The notes beneath the pieces are model-generated. The model was not told where the DNA came from. It made no database searches and saw only the letters and a program-made list of their open reading frames with translations. From positions 620,001 through 684,000 of the forward strand of contig JAWDGP010002514.1 in assembly GCA_033675545.1 (NCBI GenBank): a stretch of DNA of 64,000 bases, given 5' to 3'. Of the stretch, positions 49,901-61,013 are shown piece after piece. The stretch's first letter is position 1. Every line of letters begins with the position of its first letter. The position numbers and the translations under genes are program-made. Source of the DNA: Elysia crispata (lineage: Eukaryota > Mollusca > Gastropoda > Plakobranchidae).

Positions 49901-52900
49901 AGGGATGAATACATCGTCGTATATGCCGACATACACGTTTTGTTCGCCTGAAATAGGGATAATTATGTGCGAATGTTCTCGTAAAAAAGTTGGATGCATT
50001 GGGAAACTGTTTACAATTTAACGTTGGCAAGTGAGTAGGCCTATGCGCGCCAACGTGTACATGTATGTTTTCCTGTGGGAACTTTTCCGTTGATGTCGGC
50101 ATTAATAGTATCCTATCCTGAGACGCCAGTAAAAGATTTCCTAATGAGATTGGGAGCTGAAATAGACACAATTAATGATTAGCAGAAAGTTGCCCGTGCA
50201 CCCTCCTTTACCTCAGCTATCTCAGCGTTGTAAATAACTACACTGGGCCTATAGGCCAGCCACACCACCAAGATCCCGGGGAATTCCCTCGCCATATCGA
50301 GATTCTGCAGGTAATAGTCTGTAAGTAAGATACGTCAGAACAGACAATTGGTCATGATTCTGTAGGTAATAGTCTGTAAGTAGGATACGTCAGAACAGAC
50401 AATTGGTCATGATTCTGTAGGTAATAGTCTGTAAGTAGGATACGTCTAAACAGACCATTGGTCATTGAAAGACTTCGTCTGTAAATTAGTTCTGAATGCT
50501 GCATGTGTACTCTTTCAATAGCATTGTTTCAATCAACTTGACATAAAAATAGTTAAGAATTTTTTTAAAATTGAGGAGGCAAGAATTGGGGAATGGCGAA
50601 GATTTAACTTATGAAGAAAAGTGTTATGAAAGTATAAGATCAGAATTATGTTGTTGAATTCAAAATGAACAGTGCTTTTGTTGGTTTTAATTTCCAAATT
50701 CTCTTGTCGTAAGACAAACCACGATTTTTTTTTTTTATGACTTTACCTTCTGCTACTACTGAATTTATCGAGAACATAAACAGAGATATAAATTTTTAAA
50801 TCGAAAATCCAAAACTGACAACAATAAATTACAGAGATTCCTCAAGGGAGTCCAGAAACAAAGGAAAAATCTCAGATGGAGAGAGCAATGCGCTTGGTAA
50901 TGTCAGGATGCGGTGCGATCAAATCTAAAGCTAGTACATGTAACATGAGATACAGTGGGTGAAACAAATCAGTGGTTTCATAAAGTGGTAATACCAAAAT
51001 TAAGAAAAGAACAAGGGCTGTATTTAAGTACTGCAAATATTGATCTAAAATACATTAAAACGTCAATTAATTCGGTCTTTACATTGCTTTTCTTTTTCAA
51101 GGTCTCGTCTGAGTTTGTTCTGATTTTCCGAGGTTTCCAAAATTGTGAGGTAGTGTGGGAGCTCGTTTGGTGGACGGCTATTTTTAGTTTTAAATAGTCT
51201 GTGAATGTTTTTGTGTTTCATTAAATTACAAAATAATCTGCTGCTGCTTCTACTAAAGTAATACTACTACTGTCACCGCAACAAGTACTACTGCTGTTGC
51301 TGATAAAGACATATTTCAATCTTGTATTAATGAATTCATGTATAAAGTTTTGTGGGCTGGTTGTCTAAGGTCTATGTGCCATCTTTCTTAAAAATGGGTG
51401 AAAGAGGTGAGCATGCGCTATAAGGATCCATGCATAGTAAATGTTACCGTAACTAGTATGTAAAGAGTGCAGTGTTTGCATGCTTTTATGGAATACGTGC
51501 CTTAGTCTTACGATAGGTTGAATATGAAAGATGTGTATATAACTCATTTAGATGACTTTGACATGGCAACGGAATTTTCATACATTTACAATTTACACAT
51601 TATTTATAGGTTTTTGTGCCAGACCATGTGTGAGGATTTGAAACCAATGAAGCAACATCTTTCAATCCATTCACCCGCGTTTCACCACACCCAAGCAGAT
51701 GTGAGATAATATAGCAAAATTTTATCATTGATTATTACTGGCTTTAGGTTCGGTCACAAGACCACTTCAGGGTAAAGAAATTCGTTTATCAAAGGATTGA
51801 GATACACAGATCTATACGTATGTGAGTGATTCAGCGTATAACAATAATCAGGTGTTCAGACTGCGATAATACGGGAGACGTCCTGAAGGCGGCCTGTCCC
51901 CTCGAGAAAGCGGTAGAAAAGGTCCTCCTGGTGATGGCTGCAACAGAATGATAATCATAATGTCTAGGATTAGCACACAAACTAAGACCAGCGCATCATG
52001 CCAGTGTGTTTACCTCGGCCAGCTGTGCGTTGTGAATGACCAGCTCAGGCCTGTAGGCCAGCCAGATCAACCAGATCCCTGGAAACTCTCTCGCCCATTC
52101 GAGAGTCTGTAGGAAATAGTCTGTCAGTGAAAGACGTTAAAACATCATTGTGTCCTCTCAAAACACACCCTTGGAGATAATCGATGTTACTTTGAATAGC
52201 ACATTATGTGAATATATTTTTTTTCTATATTCTAAACGCGCAAACATGTAAACTACAGTGAATATAATCGGTACATAAGATTAAAAAGTAGAGACGAAAA
52301 CTGTGGAAATAGTGAAACTTGCTTAGTTACAACCATGGTATTATCTATTTTGCTAGCATTTTGCAGTCCTATGCAACATTCTTTTTGGCACAACAAATTG
52401 AAAAACGACATCCATAATCGTCAAAATAGAGATATTAGAAATTAGTTATCTTCCACTGTTCAAGGGCTTTAACAGTCTAATCTATTCTTATTGAGTAAAG
52501 TACAGTGTAATACTGTTACGTTGTTTTATACAGTGTGGTATTCTGAATGCCAACTCCTGACAGCTACAATGATTAGTCCATGATTTTTACAAGCTAATTT
52601 GATGTTAATCAAAACAAAATAATTCATACAACGTTAATGAGAGTTAAATTAAAACTGACTGCATAGGCTCAAATGGTTGATTAACAATGTAATACTAACA
52701 GTTGACATCAATGTCAAAATCTGATTCACTTGGTATCAGCCATGTTTTTTTTTTTTTTTTTCTTTTTTAGAATGGAACGTTACATTTATTTGCAAATTTA
52801 TTTTGTTTTTGAAAAACATTTAAAAATCCCTTTAAGATATGAGGCTAACTTAAAGGAAACCGAGTTTTGTTTGGATGCTTAATGACCCAGCAGTAAAACC

Positions 52901-53284
52901 CTGAAACCTGTGGTGGTTTACAGGTCTGCGAACGCCACCGAGGCGAAGGCCCACCTTTTCAACAGATCCACGGGGGAATACTGCCGGTTGAACCTAATGC
53001 AAGACTAAACCAATAACCAAAGGTACTACTGTGTATTATATAAATATCGACCTTCACATACGAAGTGAAAAAAAAAATTAAGCGAGTGAAAACAAACTCA
53101 TCTAGCATTCAGCTGGTTGTGAATTTAATGGATCAAAATTATTCCCACTGCACAGCAGTTAAGATAAGATTCGAACAGAGAAATATCACAAATAATACTA
53201 ATTTGAAAAGTGAACGATAAGCTCCAAATGTAGTGGTGTTTCGGGGAATCAACATCCCGGTTACGAGAACCTCTTTGACCTTTT

Positions 53285-53343
<59 letters not shown>

Positions 53344-54778
53344 AAGGAGGTAAGGAATTAATTATCGGGTGATCTTATTATTCTCATCCAGTCGGTCTTA
53401 GCCACAGGTTAATAAGTTAATTTGTGGTCTTAGCTCTTCAACTTTAGGGCTGTTTATTCATGGTCAATATTTTCAAGGGCTGAAAACTACCACTAGAGTT
53501 GCACAATTCTGCTAGCGGTATATATGGGCTGGTTACGCAGTTTGTAATCACAATACATGTATAAAGTCCACAATTCAAACATCTCAAGTTTTGACCTGAT
53601 GACCGCAGAGAACACCACACTTGTTGAACAAGATGACAAAACTAAAAAAAAAAAAAAAAAAAAGTGATAATCTTATCAAATCCGAGTGCGTGGAGCTGTA
53701 ACTTCTATTTCTGCACTCCTGTTTCGCTTTGTCACCAGACGACTAAACCACGGCTCAAACTTGAAAACAGCAGGTCGCTGGATATTAAAAGGCGATAAGG
53801 GCGTCGGCTTGATCCTGCTTCGTAACCAGACGACCGACTTTAGAATATGCAGTTCAACTTCAAGGGGGCTTTTATAAAACATAACCAGGAAAAATAAAAC
53901 AAAAAAACCTATTTGACCTTAGGAATATGATCTTGAAGAGGCCATACTGACATAGACATAGAGATAAGCTAACGTAGCATTCACAAAATTTTTAACTTTG
54001 TGCATGTTTGTAATTATTACGATGTTTTGATGCCTCATGAAGACCACGAAGACACAACGGTTCTTGAGGTACCGTGGCGATGGTTTCACTGACTTCCAGA
54101 ACGTGGCTAAGCTATCTGAAGTGAGAAACATCAGTTTGGAGTTTCAATTCCAGATCTATGGATGAATCAAAGAATGTAATAGTGGTTTCCTTCGCCCTAA
54201 ATGCTGGGTAACCATACCAATACAACTTTATCACTGAATGATAGTATTTAGTCCATTTCTGAAACGTGGCATATTATGATCGAAATTACTCCGCCCACTT
54301 CATAATCTATATCTGTCATCATTTTGGTAAAAAATTAAATTTAGATGTGGTAACAAAGGTGCAATAATCTATAATTTGAAGTGCAGTGCTTTTTGAAGTA
54401 CCAAATACCGATAACACGCAGATATCAACTTGATGCAATCTAGATCGTACGCAATGGGTTTTATTTATTTTTATGGCTATGTAGGAATAAGCATTATTTT
54501 TTTTTTTTTAATTTTCTCGTATGTTAAGTTCAGTGCGATGCATATAGATATCATACTTGACATTCACAATGAGCCACTTCAGTGTCCACTTGAAAATTCT
54601 TACCAAAGGATAACGCTGTGTACTTCAGTTATTTAAAACGCCTGCACCTAAGTAAAAAATACGAGTAATGGTGGGAACTTTCATGCTGAATATGCAACAT
54701 ATTGTTTTCCATTGCAGTTATGAAAAGAGAAAATGAAAAAGAAAGGATAGAAAAAAAGGAGGGGGGGGGGGGGGAAGA

Positions 54779-54872
<94 letters not shown>

Positions 54873-54932
54873 GAAAAGAAGGTGAACGTTTTCAAGCTAA
54901 TCAAATAATCTAAGGTTTCCGTCATTTGATTC

Positions 54933-54972
<40 letters not shown>

Positions 54973-56212
54973 AGAGAGCGTTGACATGATAATTATTGCA
55001 ATCATAATTGGCCAGTTTGACCTCCCATACCACCCCAGGGGGGGGGGGGGGGGCTGTTGGATGACGTAATCAGAACGGAGCCTACCCCTCCCTTCCCCCA
55101 AAATCAAAAGAGAAAAATGTACGTGTGTTGCTATTCATTTCGATTCAAATTAAAAAGGATTAAACAAACGATACCATATACTCCATTAAGATAAACATTT
55201 ATGTACGATACATTTCTCAATTAAACATGATAAAGGTTTTAATTGTCATACTGCACAGCATTTTTTAACCTACGTTTGGTTTCGTATGACTAAGACATCA
55301 AGCAAAAATGTGCAGTGCATTTATAATTAGTATTACATGTATGTACAGATTTGCAACCAAAACTCTGATGATCGCAACTTACAAGCAGGATATGTTTTCT
55401 TTAAAAAAAATCTTTATTAAATTCACTTTTCCCACTCTTCCTCTGCAAATAATATTTAGCATCATCCTTAAGAGCACTATTAAACCAAGCCGGAATTCCT
55501 TAGGAGACGTGTTTGTTCCCACCGGTTGAACTTCAACTTCAATAAGTTTCTGAATCAGACCATGTATCAGTAACTAGACTATTAAAAGCAACATCAATAT
55601 AAATTCATCCTCTTTAATCGCCACACTAACAGTAGCCTGGTATTCGTTAGTTAACTACTAATTTGTTTATTGAAATGTATTACAATTGATATTGATGTTG
55701 CTTTTAATAGTCTAGTTACTGATACATGGTCTGATTCAGAAACTTATTGAAGTTGAAGTTCAACCGGTGGGAACAAACACGTCTCCTAAGTAATTCCGGC
55801 TTGGTTTAATAGTGCTCTTGAGGATGATGCTAAATATTATTTGCATGTATTACAATGCACATTATCATCCACCTTACCCCCCCCCCCCCCCCCCTTTTTT
55901 TATACTGCTTTTTTTTTTCAGTTTTAGTTTTATTTTCGATACCAAATTCATGAAATTCTTGGACTCCCACTTCCTCTCAATCATTACTAGCTATTATTCA
56001 AAAGATCCCCCTTCTATAATAATGTGTGAACGTTCGCTTCATAAATAAAATGCAAGAAACAGGTGGCAGATGAAGTCAAATGGAATGATTGAAGGACAAA
56101 GATAGCGTATACTATTCGTATAGTTTGAATGATTAGGTAAATATAGACCAACAGGGAGGTGGATAGACACATGTTTTGCAAGGAAAATAGAAGTTTAAAC
56201 TGGAAAAGAGAA

Positions 56213-56248
<36 letters not shown>

Positions 56249-56250
56249 GG

Positions 56251-56345
<95 letters not shown>

Positions 56346-59300
56346 GTTCTTATGAAAGAGACGGAAAAATTCGTCCATAGGCGTGGGGTGAGAAAAGAAT
56401 GAGAGTGACTACATTGTACTATGGTTCAATCACAATTATGTCGTTGAGGTGATTGAGTATACAAGTTTTGTGCGTGAACTTGCATCATTAATAGCCCGTC
56501 ATTATGGCTTTAAAGAATGCGAGGTTGCCGACGTGGCCATAAATATGTGGCCACCAAGATTAGGCGTATAAATGCTGATGACAGGAGATAGCAAGAACGA
56601 GTGATGAAAAAGACAGCTTAATTGCGTTTCGCATTCGTAAAAATAAGCGACACGAGTACGTATACTAAAAAATAACAAAACAAAACAAAAAAAAAAAACA
56701 CCTCAGCGACAGCTGGGGTTTTATCTTATTATAGTTTGAGGGGGGAATTCATGTTGATTTGCAAAGATGACAGAGCGAGTGGTGTGAAAGGTCAAAGGGA
56801 TAAAGGTAGCCGACCGCTTTATTATGATGCGCTGCCTATTGAAGTGTTAAATGTTGACCTGATTTCAGACAGATAACATTAATTACATTCGTTCTGTTTG
56901 TATGTAAAAAGTTTCGGTCTTTGTGTAACGCGCGTCAGAAGAGATAATGACATGCAGACTGACCTACATGTACCACTACCAGTACCTTAGAAGATTCTTA
57001 AAATTACGGATTGCACCGCATAGATTTTAGTACTTCTCTTCTCCGCTACTTAGAAAATCTCAAAGGCCTTTGAAGTTTGAGTACGGCTAATACTGATAAA
57101 ACACATTATAGTTTAAATCATTGTAAATTAAAAATAAATGATGCGAATATTTGTTTCCTATTGTTGTTGTTTTTTTTTTTTTGTTTCTATATATACTCAC
57201 ATTCCTTACATTTTTTTCGATAATATTTAATTCCCTTTCATTTTTCTACGGTAGACAAATACCTACCGGTATCCGATAGCCACTTTATTTTTATAGGCCT
57301 CTTTAAGTTAACTGGCTCATGAGTGGTGAAGGCCCTAGTCTATCAATGATAAGAAAACCTTCACCTTTATTGCTCTTTTTGTTTTGTTTTTTAGCGCCTA
57401 AGAGAGATTGTGTGCCAATCTGGTCTTGAAATGTCACAAGTCGCAAGTATTTCAAGAAGGTGTGTCACCCTGTGATAACCGATTTTATTACTTTGTATAT
57501 TTTTGGGACTAAAAAATTTTAAAGTTTTTTTTTTTTTTTTACACAGATTGAATTGGCACCTTTAGCATAATAAGAAGTTTGTCAATTATACTGAAAACTT
57601 ACATTAGCAACAATCTCCAAAAATCAGCTTGTTTTTGTTTTTTTTATTATTTTATTTTATTTGTCTCTTTACAAACAAAATAATCATACTAATGGACTTT
57701 GAAAACTATGCGGGAAGAAATAACATATAATACAAGTAATTATTACACCTTTGTCATATGAAGGTCATAATTATCCAGATGATAAAAACAAAAATTCTCC
57801 ATAGAGAATCTTTCAACATATTTGAACCCAGCCACAAGGCTTGGGCAAAGCTTTCTCAACTGAACATATTGACCACTCCCATATCACCACCACCAGTTTT
57901 TGTTAGAGACATGATAATGCCTAATCTCCCTGCCAACTCATGGTCAATTTGATATCTCAGCCAAATAAAAAGTACATGTACAGTACTGTTATCTGAGATT
58001 TTTGTTTTGAATTAAACCCAAATGTAATTCCAATTCAAAATATCCTCATTCCTGTCTGTGACATTGTTAATATGTACTTACTATGAGATATAATATTATG
58101 CATCTGTCAAGTAAAAATTTGAATTACTGAATAGCCAGACGCATGACACCCAATTTTGTTTAAAAAAATGTATTATGATTGTGAAGGAAAACCGTTTTAA
58201 TGGTTAGGTGCAGACATGTTTCCTAGACCAAATGAAACTGAAAATACAATGGAATCCCTGAATTAAGACCTTGAGAATTGTAGAAAAATCAGGCCTTATT
58301 ATTATACAGAGATAGCTTGCTCAAACTCATGTTACATAAGAGGGGTAGTGTTGTTTTAGGGGTCTTATTCAAGGGATTCCAGTCAATTAAAATGCAAATG
58401 GGTTCTAATCCTTGTGCCCACAATAATTATTTTTGTGCTTGAGAAGTACCTCGACCCAATCTGCTCGGTAGAGGAAGACAACTTGGTAAAATATGATTTT
58501 CATCTTGTGGAAACCATAGTTGGAGAAGATGCGGGCAAATCTGTGAGTCTGAGCCATTTTAGCTGTCAGATAAATATCAAGCTATAAGCTTTTACAGCGT
58601 CCAATACTTAGGAGATATGAGTTTCAAGCTGATGTGCAAGTGTTGTATTGCGAAGGGAAAAAAATAGTGTTTAAGGTTGAAAATTTAATGAAGATGATGA
58701 GCAAAGAGATAGGCAAAGCAGAGGATACCTAAGACTGTGGAGACACACAAGTGACAGAAGCATGTGCTAACAATATTATTGACTTAATATCTAAATAAAA
58801 TGATACCTAACATGGACTTTTCCTTTTTAAGCTTAGCACCATTTTGTGCTGGGCACACATATGATCAAAAACATAGTATCCAATTCATTCCAGCAAGATA
58901 TATCCTCTTTTCTTTACGTAATATAGCTCTAAGATTGAATATACAACATGAGGTATTCCTATGTACTTCACAATTTCTTTCAGAACATGACAACAAATTG
59001 CAGAATATCATTGTCCCTTGACTGAAATTTCTAAAATCAGTGAGCGACTGGTCAGGAAAGAGCTATTTAATATTTATAAATCATTCACATTCTCTCGATA
59101 ATTTCATAAAAGTGCTTGTGAAGATTAGCGTTACAATTGCATTATTTTATGTGGGCTGCATTTCTATGAAAATTAATAAAGCTCTAAAATAGTAAAATAT
59201 ATCAAAGTTCAAAACACTGAATTGGAATGTAATAATTAAAAATTAATTTTTAAAACCCAATATAGGTATGTATACTCGTTAACTTTTAGAGGTAAAAGTT

Positions 59301-59886
59301 TATTGAGCATGCATTATATAATTTATTAAAAATTACTTCAATACTTTTCTATTTTTACTCAGAATATTTCTAATGCTCACTAAAAGTTTGTCACATCCAA
59401 ATATCAGCTGGCAAAAATGTTGCCACTAGATCAAGGAACGAATAGGTGTTGCAATTTTTTAAGAATGCTGAGAAGCTTTTCGTTTCATCATCAACTGATC
59501 TCAACTGGCATTATCTAGACTATCATTGTACTTGTAGTAAAATTATCTGTCTAAATCTAAACGTAAATGCATTGGAGCTCTAATTATGTCGCCTTCCTTG
59601 GACAGGGTGGTAAAAAAGGACGAATTTTCATCTATTCTAAATTCTAGATCTAGATAATCTATATTTGCTTTTCTAATGCCTGGTATCTGAATATTCTAAC
59701 AGTTTTGACAGCTTCATTACTGTTACACTTACCATGGCCCATCCGCAGTTGGTGTGCATTTCCTATCAATGGAAGAGGTTTCGGCCCTGGCACTTTTTCC
59801 AACATTTTCCGTGTCTCTGGGTCTGGGGACAGGTACTTGTACATTATGTACAAGAGTAAAATCCCCAAAATGATGGTTGCAAACAT
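31971..59886 (-). CDS. Cytochrome P450 family 4 (CYP4V2-like), twelve exons with six exon-2 cassettes
   Basis: Family 4 P450s hydroxylate fatty acids and related lipids at the omega end, anchored in the ER membrane. Exons in transcript order: 59733-59886, one exon 2 (see separate entries), 40917-41002, 38909-39102, 37899-37965, 37339-37465, 35300-35500, 34869-34971, 34086-34153, 33402-33468, 32723-32902, 31971-32131. All junctions are GT-AG and phases agree. With a 107-nt exon 2 the total is 1515 nt, 504 aa plus stop, usual for CYP4. Visible: N-terminal hydrophobic anchor (residues 2-19), [11 protein letters not shown] hinge (32-42), helix C W121/R125, FMFE-GHDTT in helix I (309-317) whose Glu312 is the residue that binds heme covalently in many CYP4s, EALR (370-373), FDPDRF (422-427), and heme loop [10 protein letters not shown] (443-452) with ligand Cys450. 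Many stretches match human CYP4V2, such as [10 protein letters not shown] and [13 protein letters not shown]. Exact subfamily is uncertain. Introns hold a LINE relic, two SINE relics, a MITE and a long inverted repeat. Confidence 0.95.
34498..34700 (+). mobile_element. tRNA-derived SINE fragment in P450 intron 8
   Basis: A B-box-like GGGAGTTGAACCCTAG at about 34539-34554 follows a tRNA-like head, and GAATGGGTACCT at about 34626-34637 resembles a motif I recall from several invertebrate SINE families. No target duplication found; ends are approximate. Confidence 0.6.
36632..36715 (+). mobile_element. Degenerate tRNA-like SINE head in P450 intron 6
   Basis: Shows the A-box order TAGCTCCCCAAGTAGAGCA, then TTGAACTGACAAT (anticodon arm region) and a B-box-like GGATTCATTCT. 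Mismatches in the arms argue against a functional tRNA, so a SINE head or tRNA pseudogene is more likely. Confidence 0.6.
41892..41909. repeat. (TG)n microsatellite
   Basis: Short TG tract in P450 intron 2. Confidence 0.85.
42110..43760 (+). mobile_element. Decayed non-LTR retrotransposon (LINE) in P450 intron 2
   Basis: Broken reverse-transcriptase pieces on the plus strand, opposite to the host gene. Successive frames give [49 protein letters not shown] (matching the LINE motif NYRGITLLS) and LYINFVNLK before a stop and DFH (matching LYVNFVDFKKAFD). [14 protein letters not shown] piece near 43700 resembles the C-terminal end of such ORFs. Stops and frameshifts throughout. Limits are approximate; family is not assigned. 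Confidence 0.72.
45550..45656 (-). CDS. P450 alternative exon 2f (intact)
   Basis: Last copy before exon 3, 107 nt, acceptor cttacag, donor GTAACA, open frame: [20 protein letters not shown], then [10 protein letters not shown] and AMYAE. About 14 of 35 residues match copy 2a, so the outer members of the array are well diverged while keeping L3, Q4, L6, PGI, WL and the final AE. Confidence 0.92.
47549..47655 (-). CDS. P450 alternative exon 2e (intact)
   Basis: 107 nt, acceptor ccttgcag, donor GTAAAA, open frame: [20 protein letters not shown], then [10 protein letters not shown] and EYAE. The split codon gives Gly instead of the Asp or Glu of the other copies. By my count 20 of 35 residues match 2f. 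Confidence 0.92.
48303..48409 (-). pseudogene. P450 exon 2d, open frame but donor lost
   Basis: 107 nt with a full open frame reading [16 protein letters not shown], then IWLGRDARI and AAYAE. Acceptor ttgcag is intact. The expected GT donor is AT: GAG is followed by ATAACTGTGC, where copy 2f has GTAACAGTGC, a single G-to-A at +1. It does not match the U12 AT-AC donor consensus. Probably unspliceable as it stands. Confidence 0.82.
49343..49453 (-). pseudogene. Decayed P450 exon 2c
   Basis: Clear relative of exon 2e but 111 nt long. A 4-base insertion (TATC) after the fifth full codon shifts the frame into a TAA. If the insertion is discounted, all 35 codons align without gaps, with two TGA stops at the positions of the conserved Trp and an Arg. 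The acceptor (atttcag) and donor (GTAAAA) still look good. Either a dead cassette or, if spliced in, a truncating one. Confidence 0.88.
50212..50318 (-). CDS. P450 alternative exon 2b (intact)
   Basis: 107 nt, acceptor cttacag, donor GTAAAG, open frame. Reads [16 protein letters not shown], then WLAYRP and YNAEIAE. Same phases as 2a. Its acceptor and first bases have been copied twice more just upstream in the transcript (see the 55-bp repeat). Confidence 0.92.
50301..50465 (-). repeat. Three 55-bp tandem repeats carrying the exon 2b acceptor
   Basis: Units start at 50301, 50356 and 50411 (period 55) and are nearly identical. On the transcribed strand each holds a CTTACAG acceptor and the first 18 bases of exon 2b. 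Only the innermost (50301) unit leads into the complete exon. The other two are decoy-like acceptors with exon starts. Confidence 0.9.
52014..52120 (-). CDS. P450 alternative exon 2a (intact)
   Basis: First exon-2 copy downstream of exon 1, 107 nt. Acceptor ctgacag, donor GTAAAC. Joined to the last G of exon 1 it reads [20 protein letters not shown] and onward to NAQLAE, filling residues 52-87 without stops. It corresponds to the helix A and beta-1 region of CYP4. By my count 23 of 35 residues match copy 2b, forming one of two subgroups. Confidence 0.92.
53288..53340. repeat. (GA)n microsatellite, P450 intron 1
   Basis: About 26 uninterrupted GA units on plus, so (CU)n in the P450 pre-mRNA, about 1.2 kb upstream of exon 2a. 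Confidence 0.95.
54761..54972. repeat. Compound G-run, (GA)n and (TA)n tract
   Basis: A 14-G run (54761-54774), an interrupted (GA)n (54776-54868), then (TA)n (54932-54956) merging into (GA)n up to 54972. Reading frames here on both strands are by-products of the repeat. Confidence 0.92.
55038..55053. repeat. Poly-G run of 16
   Basis: Homopolymer of 16 G in P450 intron 1. Confidence 0.9.
55444..55845. repeat. Near-perfect inverted repeat, two 162-nt arms and a 78-nt loop
   Basis: Left arm 55444-55605 and right arm 55684-55845 are reverse complements; I find three mismatches. The P450 intron transcript would fold here into a very long hairpin. On plus, the right arm can be read with one frame ending [18 protein letters not shown], vaguely like the endonuclease/RT linker of a LINE, so the unit may be a copied retroelement fragment. 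That reading is weak. Confidence 0.92.
55877..55894. repeat. Poly-C run of 18
   Basis: Homopolymer of 18 C just beyond the inverted repeat, followed by a T-run. Confidence 0.9.
56206..56339. repeat. Long (GA)n microsatellite, P450 intron 1
   Basis: About 130 bases of GA/AAAG purine repeat, i.e. (CU)n in the P450 pre-mRNA. Confidence 0.95.
58247..58384. mobile_element. Short MITE in P450 intron 1
   Basis: Left end CAATGGAATCCCTGAATTAA (preceded by TA) and right end, as reverse complement, GACTGGAATCCCTTGAATAA share TGGAATCCCT and the following GAAT...AAGACC. The 138-bp size and CARTGGAATCCCT-like end fit a pogo/Tigger-type MITE. The right TA is missing. Confidence 0.6.
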
Positions 59887-61013
59887 GTCGTCACCTCAGG
59901 TGCAAACGTCTACTAAACTCTCGCTTTTAAATTATTAAGTGCAAAAAAATCTTATTTCTATGCCCAGCGTCTTAAACTAAAGTGCGTGTGCTTTGTGTAC
60001 ATTTATAGTTTTACACCCTAAGCTTTGCTGCAGATCTCTACGTCAGATAGCTTAAAATTATGATTCAATCGATAAATCAATCTCTAGGCTGTTGGATAAA
60101 CTTGTGCATGATTTCTCCTACTGTCATGGACTCTAGATCTACATTTATAAAATAAATATATGTCGCTGCACTTTACAAATTTCGATCGATGTCAAGTTGA
60201 ACTCATTGAGCAAAAATTTTGCTGGAGCCGGCTCTCGCAGCCTCGTATGTCTCGGCCCTCAGGCTCACTGCTCGTCACAGCCGCGGAGCAAAATGAAGAC
60301 CTTAGTTCGAACACAACATGAACTTTGCACTAGGCCACAAATAGGCCTAGGCTATGACATCAGCCTAGATTTGGAGACATGACTATAGCATTTAGGGCCC
60401 TGGGTTTGAGAGATCCTTAGGGCCTTTGTAGATAGACCTAGGAGCTATCTAGAAGCTGATACATGTACATTTGTACTACTGTAGTGATAAACACTAGGCC
60501 TAGTTATAGACACCCCCTTCCCCCCCAAAAAAAAATTAAAAAAAAAAAAAAATAAATAAATAAATAAATACATAAAAATAAAATAAAATATCGAATTCCA
60601 GTGTTTGACTTCGTAAGCGCAGCGACACACCCCTCTCTCTTTCCCTCAGTCATAACCTAACCAAGTCGTATCACGGTGGTTACCACAAATTAAAGATGAG
60701 TTTCTCTCGTTTCTGTGGTAATCACAGAACTTGGTAAGTCAAATTTGCAAATGTTTGTGCAGTAGTGACGGTTATAGGCTCGCATTGAGTATAGAGAATA
60801 ACATCAGTCTACCACCAACGGTGATCTCAAAGTTCGTTTTCATCTCTCCCATGTTTTACATCATTCTATTGTAATAAATTCGTGCATAGTCTCATAATTA
60901 TCACATGGATTCAAATTCGTATGAGAAAGAGATGAAGTGGAGCATGTACACGAATTATACGAATGAAACTGAGAGGGAGAAATAGAGAGAATATTTTAAT
61001 AGGCTTAATATTT

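Noticed and set aside
53690-53880. Overlapping frames on both strands around 53.7-53.9 kb with a higher GC content and a repeated ACCAGACGAC motif
   Set aside because: No family motif, no splice partner and no terminal repeats; could be part of an unknown repeat but not supportable.
54629-54925. Frames encoding Ser-Leu or Arg-Glu repeats here and at 56133-56380, 61005-61217 and 62564-62755
   Set aside because: Direct translation of (GA)n/(TC)n microsatellites.
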